The notes under the pieces: generated by a model
Databases searched by the model: none
The model's input: only the letters and a program-made list of their open reading frames with translations
Told to the model about the DNA's origin: nothing
NCBI GenBank assembly: GCA_001938995.1
Contig: MKZN01000013.1
Location: 1-64,000, forward strand
From: Bacillus pumilus
Lineage (GTDB): Bacteria > Bacillota > Bacilli > Bacillales > Bacillaceae
DNA length: 64,000 nt
Direction: 5' to 3'
Program-made: the position numbers and the translations under genes
Part shown: positions 44,201 through 55,292 of the stretch, one piece after another
Layout of the letters: every line of letters begins with the position of its first letter
Numbering within the stretch: position 1 is the first letter of the stretch

Positions 44201-46192
44201 CTATTCGATCTTAAATTTGCTAATGAGGTCACGCAATTCTTCTGCCATAGAAGAAAGTGTGGCGGAGGATGAACTAATTTCTTCCATTGACGCCAATTGT
44301 TCTTCCGCTGAAGCTGCGATGTCTTGAATATTCGCTGAGCTCTCGCGTGATACGTCTGAGATCTCACGTACAGCTTCTGATACGTGTGCTGAGCCTTCTG
44401 AAAGCTGAACAACGGTTTGATTCATGGATTGTAGCTGATCTGAAATTTCCTTTGTCATGTCAAAAATATCATGGAAGCTCACTTTCGTTTGTTCCGTGTA
44501 GTTTAACCCTGATTGCACTTCATGGTTTACTGCTGAGAACACTTCCTGTGATACATCAATATCTTGCACGATTTCTTTGATCAGGTTCTCAATCTCTTTT
44601 GCTGAACCTGAAGATTGAACAGCGAGTTTCCTCACTTCTTCTGCTACGACTGAGAAACCTCGACCTGATTCACCTGCTCTTGCTGCTTCTATGGCCGCAT
44701 TGAGCGCAAGTAAATTCGTTTGATCGGCAATCCCATTGATGACGCCGAGAATTTGTGTAATGTCTTTTGATTTACTTTCTAGTGAGTTGATGACGTGTTC
44801 CGCCTTTTTCACTGATTGATCAATGACATTCATTTGTGAAGCGGTTTTTTCTACAAGTTGACCGCCATCTCCTGCGATATCTGTTGATTTGATTGATGAT
44901 GTGGTAATGGATTGAGCAGCCTCATTCATCTGTTGTAGGCTTTGGTTCATATCCGCTAATTCCATGGAGCTCGTTTCCACTTTATCATTTTGACTTTCAT
45001 TTCCTCTAGAGAATTGTTCAATGGATAATGTAATATGTTCAGTTGCTTTACTAGTTTGTTCCGCACTTGCGGTTAGTTCTTCTGAAGAAGAGGCAACATT
45101 TTCGACTGAGGTTTGAACAGCACCAATGAGAGATCTTAATGAGTCAACCATGGTGTTAAAGCCTTCACCGACTTGTCCGATTTCGTCATTTGATTGAATT
45201 TGAATTTTATCTCGTAAATCTCCACTGCTTACTTGTTTCGAGAATTGGGCTAGGCGAGTTAATCTGCTAGATATGGAGCGAACGATAAAGAAGACTAGGG
45301 TTCCTGCTACGATGAGTGTCACACTGAATACGATAATGGCGGTATTGAAAACCGGCTTGGCGGCATCTTCTACTTCTGATACGAGCATTGTTCCACCAAT
45401 TTTCCAGCTCGTCAGTTCATTGGTTACATAGGCAACCTTTTTATCTATTTCTTTAAAGGTATAACTACCTTTTCCTTGTTTCTTTTGATAAATAATGTCG
45501 GCAAGGCTTTTATCTACCTTACTTCCTGATTTTTGAGTTGGGTCAGCTAGAACAGTTTGATCCTGTTCCATGATGAAGGCATAGCCTTTTTGACCAATTT
45601 TGATTTCTTTTAGTTTATCAAGCAGGCTGTCAATTTCCATATCAATCCCGATGACGCCTGAACCATCTTTCATTTTTTCCGCGATGGTGATGACCATTTT
45701 ACCACCTGATGCGGCAGGATATGGCTTTGTAATGATCTGCTCGCCGTTTTCTGCTTTCATCGCATCTTGATACCATGGTCGTTCTCTTGGATCATAGCCA
45801 TCCGGCATTTTTTCTACAGGGTATTGCATGAACAATCCCTTTTCAGATCCTGCATAGAAGGCAGAGACTTCTTTTTCATTAATTGTTCCATATTGTTGCA
45901 ATTCTTTGATGGTCGCATTTCTATTTTTTTCTTGAATATTAGAAGCTTTTAAAGTGTCTGCGAATATGCTGACAGCCTCTGCTTTGTTTCCGATATTATC
46001 ATTGATTAACGCATCGAACGTATTGAGCTGACTGATGGTACTGCCCATAATCTGCTTATCTAGCTCTGTCTTTGATGTGAAATACGAACTAATGGAGAGG
46101 ACCAATGTCGGCAGAATCAGGACCAATAAAAAGGTATTGATTAATTTTTTTGAAATAGATGGTTTTTTGAGCCATTGTATCATCTTTTTCAT
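44201..46192 (-). CDS. Methyl-accepting chemotaxis protein 3
   Basis: A 663-residue receptor. The dCACHE sensor has [23 protein letters not shown] and GVIGIDME, a pattern common in amino-acid-binding sensors. The HAMP starts near residue 305. The signalling region carries [16 protein letters not shown] and is identical over about 230 residues to that of gene 4. The C-terminus is [17 protein letters not shown]. It is one of three receptors with a similar N-terminal sensor. Confidence 0.93.
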   Translation of the reverse strand: MKKMIQWLKKPSISKKLINTFLLVLILPTLVLSISSYFTSKTELDKQIMGSTISQLNTFDALINDNIGNKAEAVSIFADTLKASNIQEKNRNATIKELQQYGTINEKEVSAFYAGSEKGLFMQYPVEKMPDGYDPRERPWYQDAMKAENGEQIITKPYPAASGGKMVITIAEKMKDGSGVIGIDMEIDSLLDKLKEIKIGQKGYAFIMEQDQTVLADPTQKSGSKVDKSLADIIYQKKQGKGSYTFKEIDKKVAYVTNELTSWKIGGTMLVSEVEDAAKPVFNTAIIVFSVTLIVAGTLVFFIVRSISSRLTRLAQFSKQVSSGDLRDKIQIQSNDEIGQVGEGFNTMVDSLRSLIGAVQTSVENVASSSEELTASAEQTSKATEHITLSIEQFSRGNESQNDKVETSSMELADMNQSLQQMNEAAQSITTSSIKSTDIAGDGGQLVEKTASQMNVIDQSVKKAEHVINSLESKSKDITQILGVINGIADQTNLLALNAAIEAARAGESGRGFSVVAEEVRKLAVQSSGSAKEIENLIKEIVQDIDVSQEVFSAVNHEVQSGLNYTEQTKVSFHDIFDMTKEISDQLQSMNQTVVQLSEGSAHVSEAVREISDVSRESSANIQDIAASAEEQLASMEEISSSSATLSSMAEELRDLISKFKIE

Positions 46193-46224
46193 ATTCTCTT
46201 TCCTCCTTTGCTTCTCTTCAATTA

Positions 46225-46249
46225 TTATCGGATGAAAGTCATATTTTTA
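46225..46249 (-). promoter_or_regulatory. Sigma-D-like promoter of chemoreceptor gene 3
   Basis: Minus strand: TCCGATAA preceded by TCTAAA about 15 nt upstream. Slightly off consensus. Confidence 0.6.
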
Positions 46250-46276
46250 GAGACTCGAAATGAAGCTGTGAAAAAT

Positions 46277-46311
46277 AAAAAAAGTATCCTGACAAATCTG
46301 GATACTTTTTC
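46277..46311 (-). terminator. Terminator of chemoreceptor gene 4
   Basis: Minus strand: AAAAAGTATCC / GGATACTTTTTTT around a 10-nt loop. Confidence 0.9.
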
Positions 46312-46322
46312 ATGGAATTTAT

Positions 46323-48311
46323 TTAAATTTTAAATCGACTCGTTAAATCTTTTAATTCTTCTGCCATATTCGCAAGCGTCACAGAGGATGAAGTGATTTC
46401 TTCCATTGATGCGAGCTGTTCTTCAGCTGATGCTGCGATGTCCTGAATATTCGCTGAGCTCTCGCGTGATACATCTGAGATCTCACGTACAGCTTCTGAT
46501 ACGTGTGCTGAGCCTTCTGAAAGCTGAACAACGGTTTGATTCATGGATTGTAGCTGATCTGAAATTTCCTTTGTCATGTCAAAAATATCATGGAAGCTCA
46601 CTTTCGTTTGTTCCGTGTAGTTTAACCCTGATTGCACTTCATGGTTTACTGCTGAGAACACTTCCTGTGATACATCAATATCTTGCACGATTTCTTTGAT
46701 CAGGTTCTCAATCTCTTTTGCTGAACCTGAAGATTGAACAGCGAGTTTCCTCACTTCTTCTGCTACAACTGAGAAACCTCGACCCGATTCACCTGCTCTT
46801 GCTGCTTCTATGGCCGCATTGAGTGCGAGTAAATTCGTTTGATCGGCAATGCCATTGATGACCCCGAGAATTTGTGTAATGTCTTTTGATTTACTTTCTA
46901 GTGAATTAATGACGTGTTCTGCCTTTTTCACTGATTGATCAATGACATTCATTTGTGAAGCAGTCTTTTCAACAAGCTGACCGCCATCTCCTGCGATATC
47001 TGTTGATTTGATTGATGATGTGGTAATGGATTGAGCAGCCTCATTCATCTGTTGTAGGCTTCGATTCATCTCCTCTAACTCCACGGAGCTCGTTTCTACT
47101 TTGTCATTTTGACTTTCATTTCCTCTAGAGAATTGTTCTATGGATAATGTAATGTGTTCAGTTGCTTTACTTGTTTGTTCTGCGCTTGCGGTGAGTTCTT
47201 CTGATGAAGAAGCAACATTTTCTACTGAGCTTTGAACAGCACCAATGAGAGATCTTAATGAATCAATCATGGTATTAAAGCCTTTGGCAACTTGTCCAAT
47301 TTCGTCATTTGATTTGATTGTCAGTTTATTCTGTAAATCACCACTGCTTACTTTTTCCGAGAAATTGGCCAGGCTAGTTAATCTGCCAGATATGGAGCGA
47401 ACAATGAAGAAGACTAGGGTTCCTGCGACGATGAGTGTCACACTGAACACGATAATGGCGGTATTGAAAACCGGCTTAGCTGCATCTTCTACTTCTGATA
47501 CGAGCATCGTTCCACCAATTTTCCAACCCGTCAGTTCATTGGTCACATACGCAACTTTTTTATCGATTCCTTCAAAGGTGTAATCACCTTTTCCTTCTTT
47601 CTTTTGATAAATAATATCGGCAAGGCTTTTATCTACCTTATTTCCTGATTTTTGGGTCGGGTCAGCTAGAACAGTTTGATCCTGTTCCATGATGAAGGCA
47701 TAGCCTCTTTGCCCAATTTTGATTTCTTTTAGTTTTTCAATTAGGCTGTCAATTTCCATATCAATCCCGATGACGCCTGAACCATCTTTCATTTTTTCTG
47801 CGATGGTGATGACCATTTTACCAGTTGACGCCGCTACATATGGCTTTGTGATCACTTGTTTTCCATTTTCAGCATTCATCGCCTCTTGATACCATGGACG
47901 TTCTCTTGGATCATAACCATCAGGCATTTTTTCTACAGGGTATCGCATGAACAATCCTTTTTCAGATCCTGCGTAGAAGGCAGAGACTTCTTTTTCATTA
48001 ATTGCTCCATATTGTTGCAATTGTTTAATCGTCGCATTTCTATTTTTTTCTAGGATATTAGAAGCTTTTAGAGTTTCAGTAAAAACGCTGACAGCCTCTG
48101 CTTTGTTTCCAATATTATCATTAATTAACGCATCGAACGTATTGACCTGACTCATGGCACTACCCATAATCTGCTTATCAAGTTCTGCCTTTGATGTAAA
48201 GTATGAACTAATGGAAAGGACCAATGTCGGCAAAATAAGGACCAACAAAAAGGTGATGATTAATTTTTTTGAAATAGATGGTTTTTTGAACCATTGAATC
48301 ATCTTTGTCAT
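46323..48311 (-). CDS. Methyl-accepting chemotaxis protein 4
   Basis: A 662-residue receptor. Its sensor resembles those of genes 3 and 5 ([31 protein letters not shown]). Its signalling domain is nearly identical to gene 3, but its last 30 residues ([20 protein letters not shown], then SRFKI) match genes 5 and 6. The tract therefore looks like a product of duplication and gene conversion. Confidence 0.93.
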   Translation of the reverse strand: MTKMIQWFKKPSISKKLIITFLLVLILPTLVLSISSYFTSKAELDKQIMGSAMSQVNTFDALINDNIGNKAEAVSVFTETLKASNILEKNRNATIKQLQQYGAINEKEVSAFYAGSEKGLFMRYPVEKMPDGYDPRERPWYQEAMNAENGKQVITKPYVAASTGKMVITIAEKMKDGSGVIGIDMEIDSLIEKLKEIKIGQRGYAFIMEQDQTVLADPTQKSGNKVDKSLADIIYQKKEGKGDYTFEGIDKKVAYVTNELTGWKIGGTMLVSEVEDAAKPVFNTAIIVFSVTLIVAGTLVFFIVRSISGRLTSLANFSEKVSSGDLQNKLTIKSNDEIGQVAKGFNTMIDSLRSLIGAVQSSVENVASSSEELTASAEQTSKATEHITLSIEQFSRGNESQNDKVETSSVELEEMNRSLQQMNEAAQSITTSSIKSTDIAGDGGQLVEKTASQMNVIDQSVKKAEHVINSLESKSKDITQILGVINGIADQTNLLALNAAIEAARAGESGRGFSVVAEEVRKLAVQSSGSAKEIENLIKEIVQDIDVSQEVFSAVNHEVQSGLNYTEQTKVSFHDIFDMTKEISDQLQSMNQTVVQLSEGSAHVSEAVREISDVSRESSANIQDIAASAEEQLASMEEITSSSVTLANMAEELKDLTSRFKI

Positions 48312-48342
48312 ATTTTCTTTCCTCCTTATTACTCTTAAGTTA

Positions 48343-48369
48343 ATATCGGGTATAAGTCATAACTTTTAG
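48343..48369 (-). promoter_or_regulatory. Sigma-D promoter of chemoreceptor gene 4
   Basis: Minus strand: CTAA, 15 nt, CCCGATAT. Confidence 0.75.
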
Positions 48370-48391
48370 AGTTCCGAAAAGAAATATAATT

Positions 48392-48425
48392 AAAAAAGTA
48401 CCCAAAGTAAATTTGGGTACTTTTT
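48392..48425 (-). terminator. Terminator of chemoreceptor gene 5
   Basis: AAAAAGTACCCAAA / TTTGGGTACTTTTTT perfect stem around a 5-nt loop. Confidence 0.92.
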
Positions 48426-48433
48426 CCATCTGA

Positions 48434-50422
48434 TTAAATTTTAAATCGACTCGTTAAATCTTTTAACTCTTCTGCCATATTCGCAAGCGTCACTGAGGAT
48501 GAAGTGATTTCTTCCATTGATGCGAGCTGTTCTTCAGCTGATGCTGCGATGTCCTGAATGTTTGCTGCACTCTCTCTCGACACTTCACGCATTTCCTGCA
48601 TGGTTTGAGAGACAAGCTTCGATCCACTGGATAAATCGCCAGCTGTATCGTTTAATTGGGTTAGCTGTTTCGACATTCCTTCTGCTGCCTCGTATATGTT
48701 TTGGAAGCTTTCTTTTGCTTCTTCTGTCATACCGAGTCCTGCATGTACTTCTCGATTGACAGCTTTGAACATGTCTTGAGATTTGGCAATTTCTGAAACA
48801 ATTTCTTGGATTAGGTCCTCAATTTCTTTCGCTGAATCTGCTGATTGGACTGCTAGTTTTCTGACTTCCTCTGCAACAACTGAGAAGCCTCGGCCTGATT
48901 CACCAGCTCTTGCTGCTTCTATGGCCGCATTGAGTGCTAGTAAATTTGTTTGATCGGCAATGCCATTAATGACACTTAAAATACTCGTAATATCTTTTGA
49001 CTTGTCTTCTAATTCTTTCATGACCTGTTCCGCTTCTTGAACGGACGTGTCAATGTGTTTCATTTGATTCGCTGTGCTTTCAACGATACGACCGCCTTGA
49101 CCAGCTGCTTCAGTCGATTGTAATGATATCGCCGCAACTTCTGATGACGTTTGTGACATCCCTTGCAGTCCTTCATTCATCGTCACAAGCTGATTGGTGC
49201 TTGATTCGACTTTCTCATTTTGCGCTTCGTTACCATTTGAAAACTGTTCAATTGACAATGTAATATGTTCTGTTGCTTTACTTGTCTGTTCTGCGCTTGC
49301 AGTCAGTTCTTCTGATGAAGAAGCAACGTTTTCAACTGACGATTGGACCGCACCAATGAGAGATCTTAATGAGTCAACCATGTTATTAAAGCCACTAGAG
49401 ACTTGTCCAATTTCGTCATTTGAATTGACTGTTAGTTTGTCTCGTAAATCACCACTACTAACTTTTTTCGAGTAATTGGCAAGGCTAGTTAATCTGCCTG
49501 ATATGGAGCGAACGATGAAGAAGACTAGGGTTCCTGCTACGATGAGTGTCACACTAAACACGATGATCGCTGTATTGAAAACGGGCTTAGCTGCATCTTC
49601 TACTTCTGATACAAGCATCGTTCCACCAATTTTCCAGCCTGTCAGTTCGTTGGTCACATACGCAACTTTTTTATTGATTCCTTCAAAGGTATAATCACCA
49701 TTTCCTTCTTTCTTTTGATAAATAATATCGGCAAGGCTTTTATCTACCTTACTTCCTGTTTTTTGAGCTGGGTCAGCTAGAACGGTTTGATCCTGTTCCA
49801 TGATGAAGGCATAGCCTTTTTCCCCAATTTTGATTTCTTTTAGTTTTTCAAGCACGCTATCAATTTCCATATCTAACCCGATCACACCTGAACCATCTTT
49901 CATTTTTTCTGCGATGGTGATGACCATTTTACCAGTTGATGAGGATTGATAGGGCTTTGTGATGATTTGCTTGCCGTTTTCTGCATTCATTGCTTCTTGA
50001 TACCACGGGCGTTCTGTTGGATCATAGCCATCTGGCATTTTTTCTACAGGGTATTGCATGAACAATCCTTTTTCAGACCCTGCATAAAACCCAGCAACTT
50101 CTTTTTCATTAATTGTTCCATATTGTTGAAATTCTTTGATGGTCGCTTTTCTATTTTTTTCTTGAATATTAGAAGCTTTTAGCGTCTCTGCAAAAACGCT
50201 GACAGCCTCTGCTTTGTTTCCAATATTATCATTGATTAATGCATCAAACGTATTGACCTGACTCATGGCACTGCCCATAATCTGCTTTTCTAACTCAGTT
50301 TTTGATGTGAAATATGAACTAATGGAGAGGACCAGTGTTGGCAAAACGAGGACCAACAAAAAGGTGAAGATTAATTTTTTTGAAATGGATGGTTTTTTGA
50401 ACCATTGAATCATCTTTGTCAT
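48434..50422 (-). CDS. Methyl-accepting chemotaxis protein 5, chimeric
   Basis: A 662-residue receptor. The sensor, TMs and HAMP follow genes 3 and 4 ([31 protein letters not shown]). From about residue 395 the signalling region switches to the gene 6 type ([52 protein letters not shown]). The junction lies in the shared [20 protein letters not shown] part. It probably gives a type 3/4 sensor with a type 6 output domain. Confidence 0.93.
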   Translation of the reverse strand: MTKMIQWFKKPSISKKLIFTFLLVLVLPTLVLSISSYFTSKTELEKQIMGSAMSQVNTFDALINDNIGNKAEAVSVFAETLKASNIQEKNRKATIKEFQQYGTINEKEVAGFYAGSEKGLFMQYPVEKMPDGYDPTERPWYQEAMNAENGKQIITKPYQSSSTGKMVITIAEKMKDGSGVIGLDMEIDSVLEKLKEIKIGEKGYAFIMEQDQTVLADPAQKTGSKVDKSLADIIYQKKEGNGDYTFEGINKKVAYVTNELTGWKIGGTMLVSEVEDAAKPVFNTAIIVFSVTLIVAGTLVFFIVRSISGRLTSLANYSKKVSSGDLRDKLTVNSNDEIGQVSSGFNNMVDSLRSLIGAVQSSVENVASSSEELTASAEQTSKATEHITLSIEQFSNGNEAQNEKVESSTNQLVTMNEGLQGMSQTSSEVAAISLQSTEAAGQGGRIVESTANQMKHIDTSVQEAEQVMKELEDKSKDITSILSVINGIADQTNLLALNAAIEAARAGESGRGFSVVAEEVRKLAVQSADSAKEIEDLIQEIVSEIAKSQDMFKAVNREVHAGLGMTEEAKESFQNIYEAAEGMSKQLTQLNDTAGDLSSGSKLVSQTMQEMREVSRESAANIQDIAASAEEQLASMEEITSSSVTLANMAEELKDLTSRFKI

Positions 50423-50453
50423 TTTCTTTCCTCCTTATTACTCTTAAGTTAAT

Positions 50454-50480
50454 ATATCGGATATAAGTCATGAATTTAGA
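50454..50480 (-). promoter_or_regulatory. Sigma-D-like promoter of chemoreceptor gene 5
   Basis: Minus strand: TCCGATAT with TCTAAA 13-15 nt upstream; spacing is slightly short for TAAA. Confidence 0.6.
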
Positions 50481-50501
50481 GTCCCGAAAAGAAATATAAT
50501 T

Positions 50502-50536
50502 AAAAAAAGTACCCAAAATAAACTTGGATACTTTTT
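50502..50536 (-). terminator. Terminator of chemoreceptor gene 6
   Basis: Minus strand: AAAGTATCCAA / TTGGGTACTTT (with G-U pairs), then TTTT. It is related in sequence to the terminators of genes 4 and 5. Confidence 0.85.
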
Positions 50537-50545
50537 CATATATGA

Positions 50546-52534
50546 TTAAATTTTAAATCGACTGGTTAATTCTTTTAGTTCTTCCGCCATATTCGCAAGC
50601 GTCACAGAGGATGATGTGATCTCTTCCATTGATGCGAGCTGCTCTTCAGCTGATGCCGCAATATCTTGAATACTTGCTGCACTTTCTCTTGAAACTTGAC
50701 GCATTTCCTGCATGGCTTGAGAGACAAGCTTCGATCCACTGGATAGATCGACAGCGTTATCGTTTAATTGGGTAAGCTTTTGCGACATCCCTTCCGCTGC
50801 CTCGTATATGTTTTGGAAGCTTTCTTTTGCCTCTTCTGTCATCCCAAGTCCTGCATGTACTTCTCGATTGACGGCTTTGAACATATCTTGAGATTTGGCG
50901 ATTTCTAATACAATTTCCTGGATCAGGTTTTCAATTTCTTTCGCTGAATCTGCTGATTGTACAGCTAGTTTTCTGACTTCCTCTGCAACGACTGAGAAGC
51001 CTCGACCCGATTCACCAGCTCTTGCTGCTTCTATGGCTGCATTGAGTGCTAGTAAATTCGTCTGATCCGCAATGCCATTAATGACATTCAAAATACTTGT
51101 AATGTCTTTCGACTTGTATTCCAATTCTTTCATCACCTGTTCAGCTTCTTGAACAGATGTATCAATATGTTTCATTTGATTGGCTGTGCTCTCAACGACA
51201 CGACCGCCTTGACCAGCTGCCTCAGTCGATTGTAGTGATACTACCGCGACTTCTGATGACGTTTGTGACATGCCTTGCAGTCCTTCATTCATCGCCACAA
51301 GTTGATTGGTGCTTGATTCGACTTTCTCGTTTTGCGCTTCGTTTCCATTTGAAAATTGTTCAATCGACATGGTGATATGCTCTGTTGCCTGACTCGTTTG
51401 ACTAGCACTTGCTGTCAGCTCCTCAGAAGCCGAAGCCACATTGTCGACAGATTGTTGCACCGCTCGAATGACTTCGCGAAGTGATTCACTCATCTTGCTA
51501 AAGCTTCTCGTCAAGTCGCCTATTTCATCTTTCGATTTGGTTTCAAGGGTTTCGGTTAAATCACCTTCGCTCACTTTGTTTGAGAAATCAACAAGATTTC
51601 TTAATCCTATCGTGATGGATCGAACGATGAAGAAGATTGCGATACCGCCAAGGATAAAAGAAGTAATTAAAAGAATAATGGCAGAATTCCAAACCGGCTG
51701 TGCTGCTTCTTCTGTCTCTGATACAAACATCGTTCCAGCAATTTTCCAACCTGTTAAATCATTCGTGACATAAACGAGACGCTTTTGTTGTCCTTTGTTC
51801 TCATATGTAGCTTTTCCCTCTTTATCGTTATAAAGGGTTGATGAAATATTTTCTGTGACCCGAGCGCCCGATTTTTCTTCTGGGTGTGCGACGTATTGTT
51901 TATGTTTATTCGCAATAAACGGATACCCTTCTCGGCCAATCTTAATTTCTTTAATTTTATCAACAATATCCTGAACATCTATATCAATACCGATTGCTCC
52001 GGAACCATCTTTTAAGCGCTGTGCGATTGTCACGACCATACCATTTGTTGTTGCTGAAATATAAGGATTGGTGATGACCGGTTCCCCTTTTTGATCTTGC
52101 ATGGCTGATTGATACCAATCGCGTGTGGTAGGGTCGTAGCCTTTGGGCATTTTCACATCAGGATACTGGATAAAATCACCCTTTTTACTTCCTGCATAGA
52201 ACCCAACAACATCTTCATCATTGATTTTGCTATATATCTCAAAATGCTCATACAGTTCACGTTGATTTTTTTTCTTAAAGTCCTCTGCAGTGGATGTTTG
52301 CGTAAATAACTTTACTGCATTTTTTTTGTTCACCAGTTTTTGTTCGATTATGTCATTTAGCTCATTTACTCTTGCATTGGCGCCGTACATGATTTCATGA
52401 TCTAATTCTTGTTTGGCAATCTGATATGAAATCGCACTTAGTGTGATGATTGGCAATACAAGAACAAGCGCGAATGAAATAATCAATCTCTTTGAAATCG
52501 ATGGTTTTTTCAACCATTTTATGACACTTTTCAT
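50546..52534 (-). CDS. mcpB: Methyl-accepting chemotaxis protein 6 (McpB position)
   Basis: A 662-residue receptor. The dCACHE sensor has [23 protein letters not shown] and GAIGIDID, consistent with an amino-acid-binding sensor. McpB of B. subtilis senses asparagine and also lies next to tgl; the assignment by position is likely but not proven. The signalling region is shared with gene 5. Own sigma-D promoter and terminator. Confidence 0.92.
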   Translation of the reverse strand: MKSVIKWLKKPSISKRLIISFALVLVLPIITLSAISYQIAKQELDHEIMYGANARVNELNDIIEQKLVNKKNAVKLFTQTSTAEDFKKKNQRELYEHFEIYSKINDEDVVGFYAGSKKGDFIQYPDVKMPKGYDPTTRDWYQSAMQDQKGEPVITNPYISATTNGMVVTIAQRLKDGSGAIGIDIDVQDIVDKIKEIKIGREGYPFIANKHKQYVAHPEEKSGARVTENISSTLYNDKEGKATYENKGQQKRLVYVTNDLTGWKIAGTMFVSETEEAAQPVWNSAIILLITSFILGGIAIFFIVRSITIGLRNLVDFSNKVSEGDLTETLETKSKDEIGDLTRSFSKMSESLREVIRAVQQSVDNVASASEELTASASQTSQATEHITMSIEQFSNGNEAQNEKVESSTNQLVAMNEGLQGMSQTSSEVAVVSLQSTEAAGQGGRVVESTANQMKHIDTSVQEAEQVMKELEYKSKDITSILNVINGIADQTNLLALNAAIEAARAGESGRGFSVVAEEVRKLAVQSADSAKEIENLIQEIVLEIAKSQDMFKAVNREVHAGLGMTEEAKESFQNIYEAAEGMSQKLTQLNDNAVDLSSGSKLVSQAMQEMRQVSRESAASIQDIAASAEEQLASMEEITSSSVTLANMAEELKELTSRFKI

Positions 52535-52564
52535 GTTTTTTCCTCCTTATAGACGTTATCTTTT

Positions 52565-52591
52565 ATATCGGACAATTTCATATTTTTTTCA
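52565..52591 (-). promoter_or_regulatory. Sigma-D promoter of chemoreceptor gene 6
   Basis: Minus strand: TGAA, 15 nt, TCCGATAT. Confidence 0.75.
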
Positions 52592-52659
52592 TGTTTTTGA
52601 AATAAAAAGGATGTCTTTTTGTTAAATTTCACAAATTGATTCCTTGCCCAAGCATCATG

Positions 52660-52668
52660 CATACGCTA
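52660..52668 (+). promoter_or_regulatory. Candidate sigma-K -10 of tgl
   Basis: CATACGCTA fits the sigma-K -10 pattern CATANNNTA and lies 25 bp before tgl, which is a mother-cell gene in B. subtilis. The -35 is not convincing. Confidence 0.4.
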
Positions 52669-52692
52669 GTAAAAAAGGAGGGCGCTTTTGAT

Positions 52693-53433
52693 ATGATTAT
52701 CCTTTCAGGACAGCCAGTGACAAATGAGCAGCTGGCAGCGTTTCAGTTAGAAGGACAAAAACGAATCATCTTGATGCAGTTACAAGCATCGAATGATACG
52801 TTCCGCTATAGGCAAGCATCTGATTTATTATTTGAGGTAACTTTAAGAGCCAACATCATGAATGCCGCAAGAGATTTGAATAAAAGTGGTGCCTCTTTTG
52901 CCGTTTTTCAGCGATCACGTGCAAATGAAGAATTTTGGCGAGTCTCAGAGGCCGGTGCACTTGAATTACGCTATCAAGTCGAACCGTCTAAAGGAATCAA
53001 AGACATTTTTGAAAATGGGTCAAAATATGCGTTTGAATGTGCGACGGCCATTGTCATTGTCTTTTATATGGGGGTTCTGCAAACTGTAGGAGATGAGAAG
53101 TTCAACCGCAGACTGCGAACGTTAACGCTGTATGACTGGCATTATGATACATTGTCGATTTATACAGAACGGGGAAATGACTTTATTTATGGAGATTGTT
53201 TATATTTCGAGAATCCAGAATTTAGCTATCAACAGTCTCAATGGCGCGGAGAAAATGTCATTTACTTAGGAGAAGATCAATATTATGGGCATGGACTTGG
53301 TATATTAACTGCTGCAGAAATTATCGACAAATTGAATAGCAGAAGGCGACCAGGTGCCGTTCAGTCTGCTTATTTACTCCCGCAAACGACCCGGATGGAT
53401 GTCATTTATCTACGGCAAATGTTCGGCAGCTAA
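52693..53433 (+). CDS. tgl: Spore coat transglutaminase Tgl
   Basis: A 246-residue enzyme that crosslinks spore coat proteins (for example GerQ) through glutamyl-lysyl bonds. The catalytic Cys lies in SKYAFECATAIVIVFYMGVL, and the C-terminal part (EDQYYGHGLGILTAAEIIDK, SAYLLPQTTRMDVIYLRQMF) is conserved. The start is ATG 52693 after AAGGAGGGCGCTTTTGAT; ATG 52636 has no ribosome site. The length is normal. Confidence 0.95.
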   Translation: MIILSGQPVTNEQLAAFQLEGQKRIILMQLQASNDTFRYRQASDLLFEVTLRANIMNAARDLNKSGASFAVFQRSRANEEFWRVSEAGALELRYQVEPSKGIKDIFENGSKYAFECATAIVIVFYMGVLQTVGDEKFNRRLRTLTLYDWHYDTLSIYTERGNDFIYGDCLYFENPEFSYQQSQWRGENVIYLGEDQYYGHGLGILTAAEIIDKLNSRRRPGAVQSAYLLPQTTRMDVIYLRQMFGS

Positions 53434-53473
53434 AAAAGGCCTCTTGTCTGTTAATTATGACAAGGGGCCTTTG
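53432..53473. terminator. Terminator between tgl and the 82-aa ORF
   Basis: AAAGGCCTCTTGTC / GACAAGGGGCCTTT arms around a 10-nt loop; usable in both directions. Confidence 0.85.
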
Positions 53474-53703
53474 TATGCCTTCCGCTCACGATAACATGGG
53501 AGCGAACCGAGCATTTTGTTCGCAAGGATCTCCATTTCTGCTAGATCCTTTCTTGTGACTGGAGGATCTTGCTGGCTCCATTTCACATAACGGACAAAGT
53601 AGTAGTGGCGAATGGGAGTAAGGACGGCAGCAGAGTGTGGAAAGTCATCAAAAACAAATTCGATTTGACCTTTTTTTCGGTATGAATGTTTTAGGATTTC
53701 CAT
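53455..53703 (-). CDS. Conserved small protein, unknown
   Basis: An 82-residue protein with aromatic residues (KGQIEFVFDDFPHSAAVL, IRHYYFVRYVKWSQQDPP) and no membrane segment. Its end overlaps the tgl terminator. It lies 18 bp downstream of the nitronate monooxygenase gene in the same direction, so they may be cotranscribed. The family is not recognised. Confidence 0.6.
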   Translation of the reverse strand: MEILKHSYRKKGQIEFVFDDFPHSAAVLTPIRHYYFVRYVKWSQQDPPVTRKDLAEMEILANKMLGSLPCYRERKAYKGPLS

Positions 53704-53721
53704 TCGATCACCCCAATTATT

Positions 53722-54753
53722 TTATGCCTTTGAAAGTTCCTGCATAATATCTTTGACAGGTAATATGGACTGAATACGACCAACACCTTGACCTGCCCAA
53801 AGAGCCATCTGATCAAGATTCCCCTCAGCGGCTGCCTTTTTTCTCATCGGTGTTGTCCACCTATGCTGAACCGGGTATGGCAAGGTGGCTTCTTCATGCG
53901 GTCTTTCTTTTTCCATCCATTGATTCACAATACCTCTTGCTCTTTTCCCAGAAAAGAGTTTTGTGATGGCTGTTTCACTGCCCTCTGCCTGTAAAATCGC
54001 CTGTTTATACACATCGGGTGCAGCACTTTCCTCACTGGCTAAAAAACGTGTCCCTATTTGAACTGCATCTGCTCCAAGTTGAAGGACTGCTTCCACACCT
54101 TTTCGCTCGACTATGCCGCCGGCAGCAATTAAAGGGACATGACATAATGGCTTGACCTCAGAGATGAGACTGATGAGTCCCTGCAAAGCATCTCCCTTTG
54201 AAGGTAAAAAAGTCCCCCGGTGACCTCCTGCTTCACTCCCCTGTAGCACAATGGCATCCATTCCCTTTTCTTCTAAAAACAGCGCCTCCTCTTTTGTTGT
54301 TGCCGTGCCAATTAAAAGCGTTCCTAGTTGTTTGAAACGGCGAATCGTTTGTTCATTTGGGCAAGCAAACGTAAACGATACAATGGGCACTTGTTCCTCT
54401 AGGAGAATGTTCATTTTTTGTTCAAAGTCATCCCATAATGCTTGTTCATCAGGTAGCCCATGTGCGTCTGGCAACTCTGGCAATCGCTTTTTCCAAAACG
54501 TCAGATCTTCTGCTGTCATCTCTGGAATAGACTCTGGTACAAAAACATTTACCTGAAATGGGTGAGAAGTGAGCTGATTCACCTGTCTAATCTGCTCTCT
54601 CATATTCTCTGGCTCTAGGTACCCACTTGCTAAACTGCCAAGCCCCCCAAACGTTGAAACAGCTGCCACAAGCTCCGGTGTTACGGCTCCTCCTGCCATC
54701 GGAGCTTGAATGATCGTATGCTTGATCCGAAGTAATGATGTTAATTCTCCCAT
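53722..54753 (-). CDS. Nitronate monooxygenase (NPD-type, FMN)
   Basis: A 343-residue TIM-barrel flavoprotein. QAPMAGGAVTPELVAAVSTF, LQGSEAGGHRGTF and AAGGIVERKGVEAVLQLGAD are the hallmarks of nitronate monooxygenases, which detoxify alkyl nitronates such as propionate 3-nitronate. YrpB of B. subtilis is a relative. The start is ATG 54753; yugU lies 16 bp upstream in the same direction. Confidence 0.9.
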   Translation of the reverse strand: MGELTSLLRIKHTIIQAPMAGGAVTPELVAAVSTFGGLGSLASGYLEPENMREQIRQVNQLTSHPFQVNVFVPESIPEMTAEDLTFWKKRLPELPDAHGLPDEQALWDDFEQKMNILLEEQVPIVSFTFACPNEQTIRRFKQLGTLLIGTATTKEEALFLEEKGMDAIVLQGSEAGGHRGTFLPSKGDALQGLISLISEVKPLCHVPLIAAGGIVERKGVEAVLQLGADAVQIGTRFLASEESAAPDVYKQAILQAEGSETAITKLFSGKRARGIVNQWMEKERPHEEATLPYPVQHRWTTPMRKKAAAEGNLDQMALWAGQGVGRIQSILPVKDIMQELSKA

Positions 54754-54769
54754 CTATCATCCCCACCTT

Positions 54770-55171
54770 TTACTCATTTGAAGACACCTGTACATAAAAG
54801 TAGCGGTGTCTCGGCCCATCAAATTCACAGAAGTAAATTCCCTGCCACGTACCAAGCACGAGATCACCTTGATTGACTAATACATGCTGTGAGGCGCCCA
54901 TAAAACTAGCTTTCATGTGTGCTGCTGTATTTCCTTCCAGATGACGATCCTTCGGATGTTCCCATGGAAATACTTCATCAAGCCGGCGCAACATATCTCG
55001 TTTCACGTCTGGATCAGCATTTTCATTGATGGTAATACCTGCTGTCGTATGAGGACAGTAGATCATGACTGTTCCATTTTCAACCCCTGATTCCCGGACA
55101 TATTGAAGGACTTCATGTGTCACATCTATCATGTCATCACGTCTGTCTGTTTGTACATTGATTTTTCTCAT
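54770..55171 (-). CDS. yugU: YugU (YjbQ/UPF0047 family)
   Basis: A 133-residue protein with the family signature IYCPHTTAGITINENADPDV and LGTWQGIYFCEFDGPRHRYF. Members have weak thiamin phosphate synthase activity in vitro; the cellular role is unknown. The start is ATG 55171. It occupies the place of yugU near tgl. Confidence 0.92.
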   Translation of the reverse strand: MRKINVQTDRRDDMIDVTHEVLQYVRESGVENGTVMIYCPHTTAGITINENADPDVKRDMLRRLDEVFPWEHPKDRHLEGNTAAHMKASFMGASQHVLVNQGDLVLGTWQGIYFCEFDGPRHRYFYVQVSSNE

Positions 55172-55262
55172 ATGAGATACTCCTTTTCGCTAGATTCTAT
55201 AAAACCATACCCTTTTTGAACGAATCGAATCGCTTCACCGCTCCACCTAAAGTTTACCAAGT

Positions 55263-55292
55263 AAAAAACCTCGTCAACAAGTACGAGGTTTT
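55263..55292 (-). terminator. Terminator of yugS
   Basis: Minus strand: AAAACCTCGT / ACGAGGTTTT stem, then TTAC; it overlaps the yugS stop. Confidence 0.85.

Noticed and set aside
44287..44580. Plus-strand frame repeated almost identically at 46406-46699
   Set aside because: It is an antisense shadow of the conserved signalling region of chemoreceptor genes 3 and 4; its identity merely reflects their duplication.
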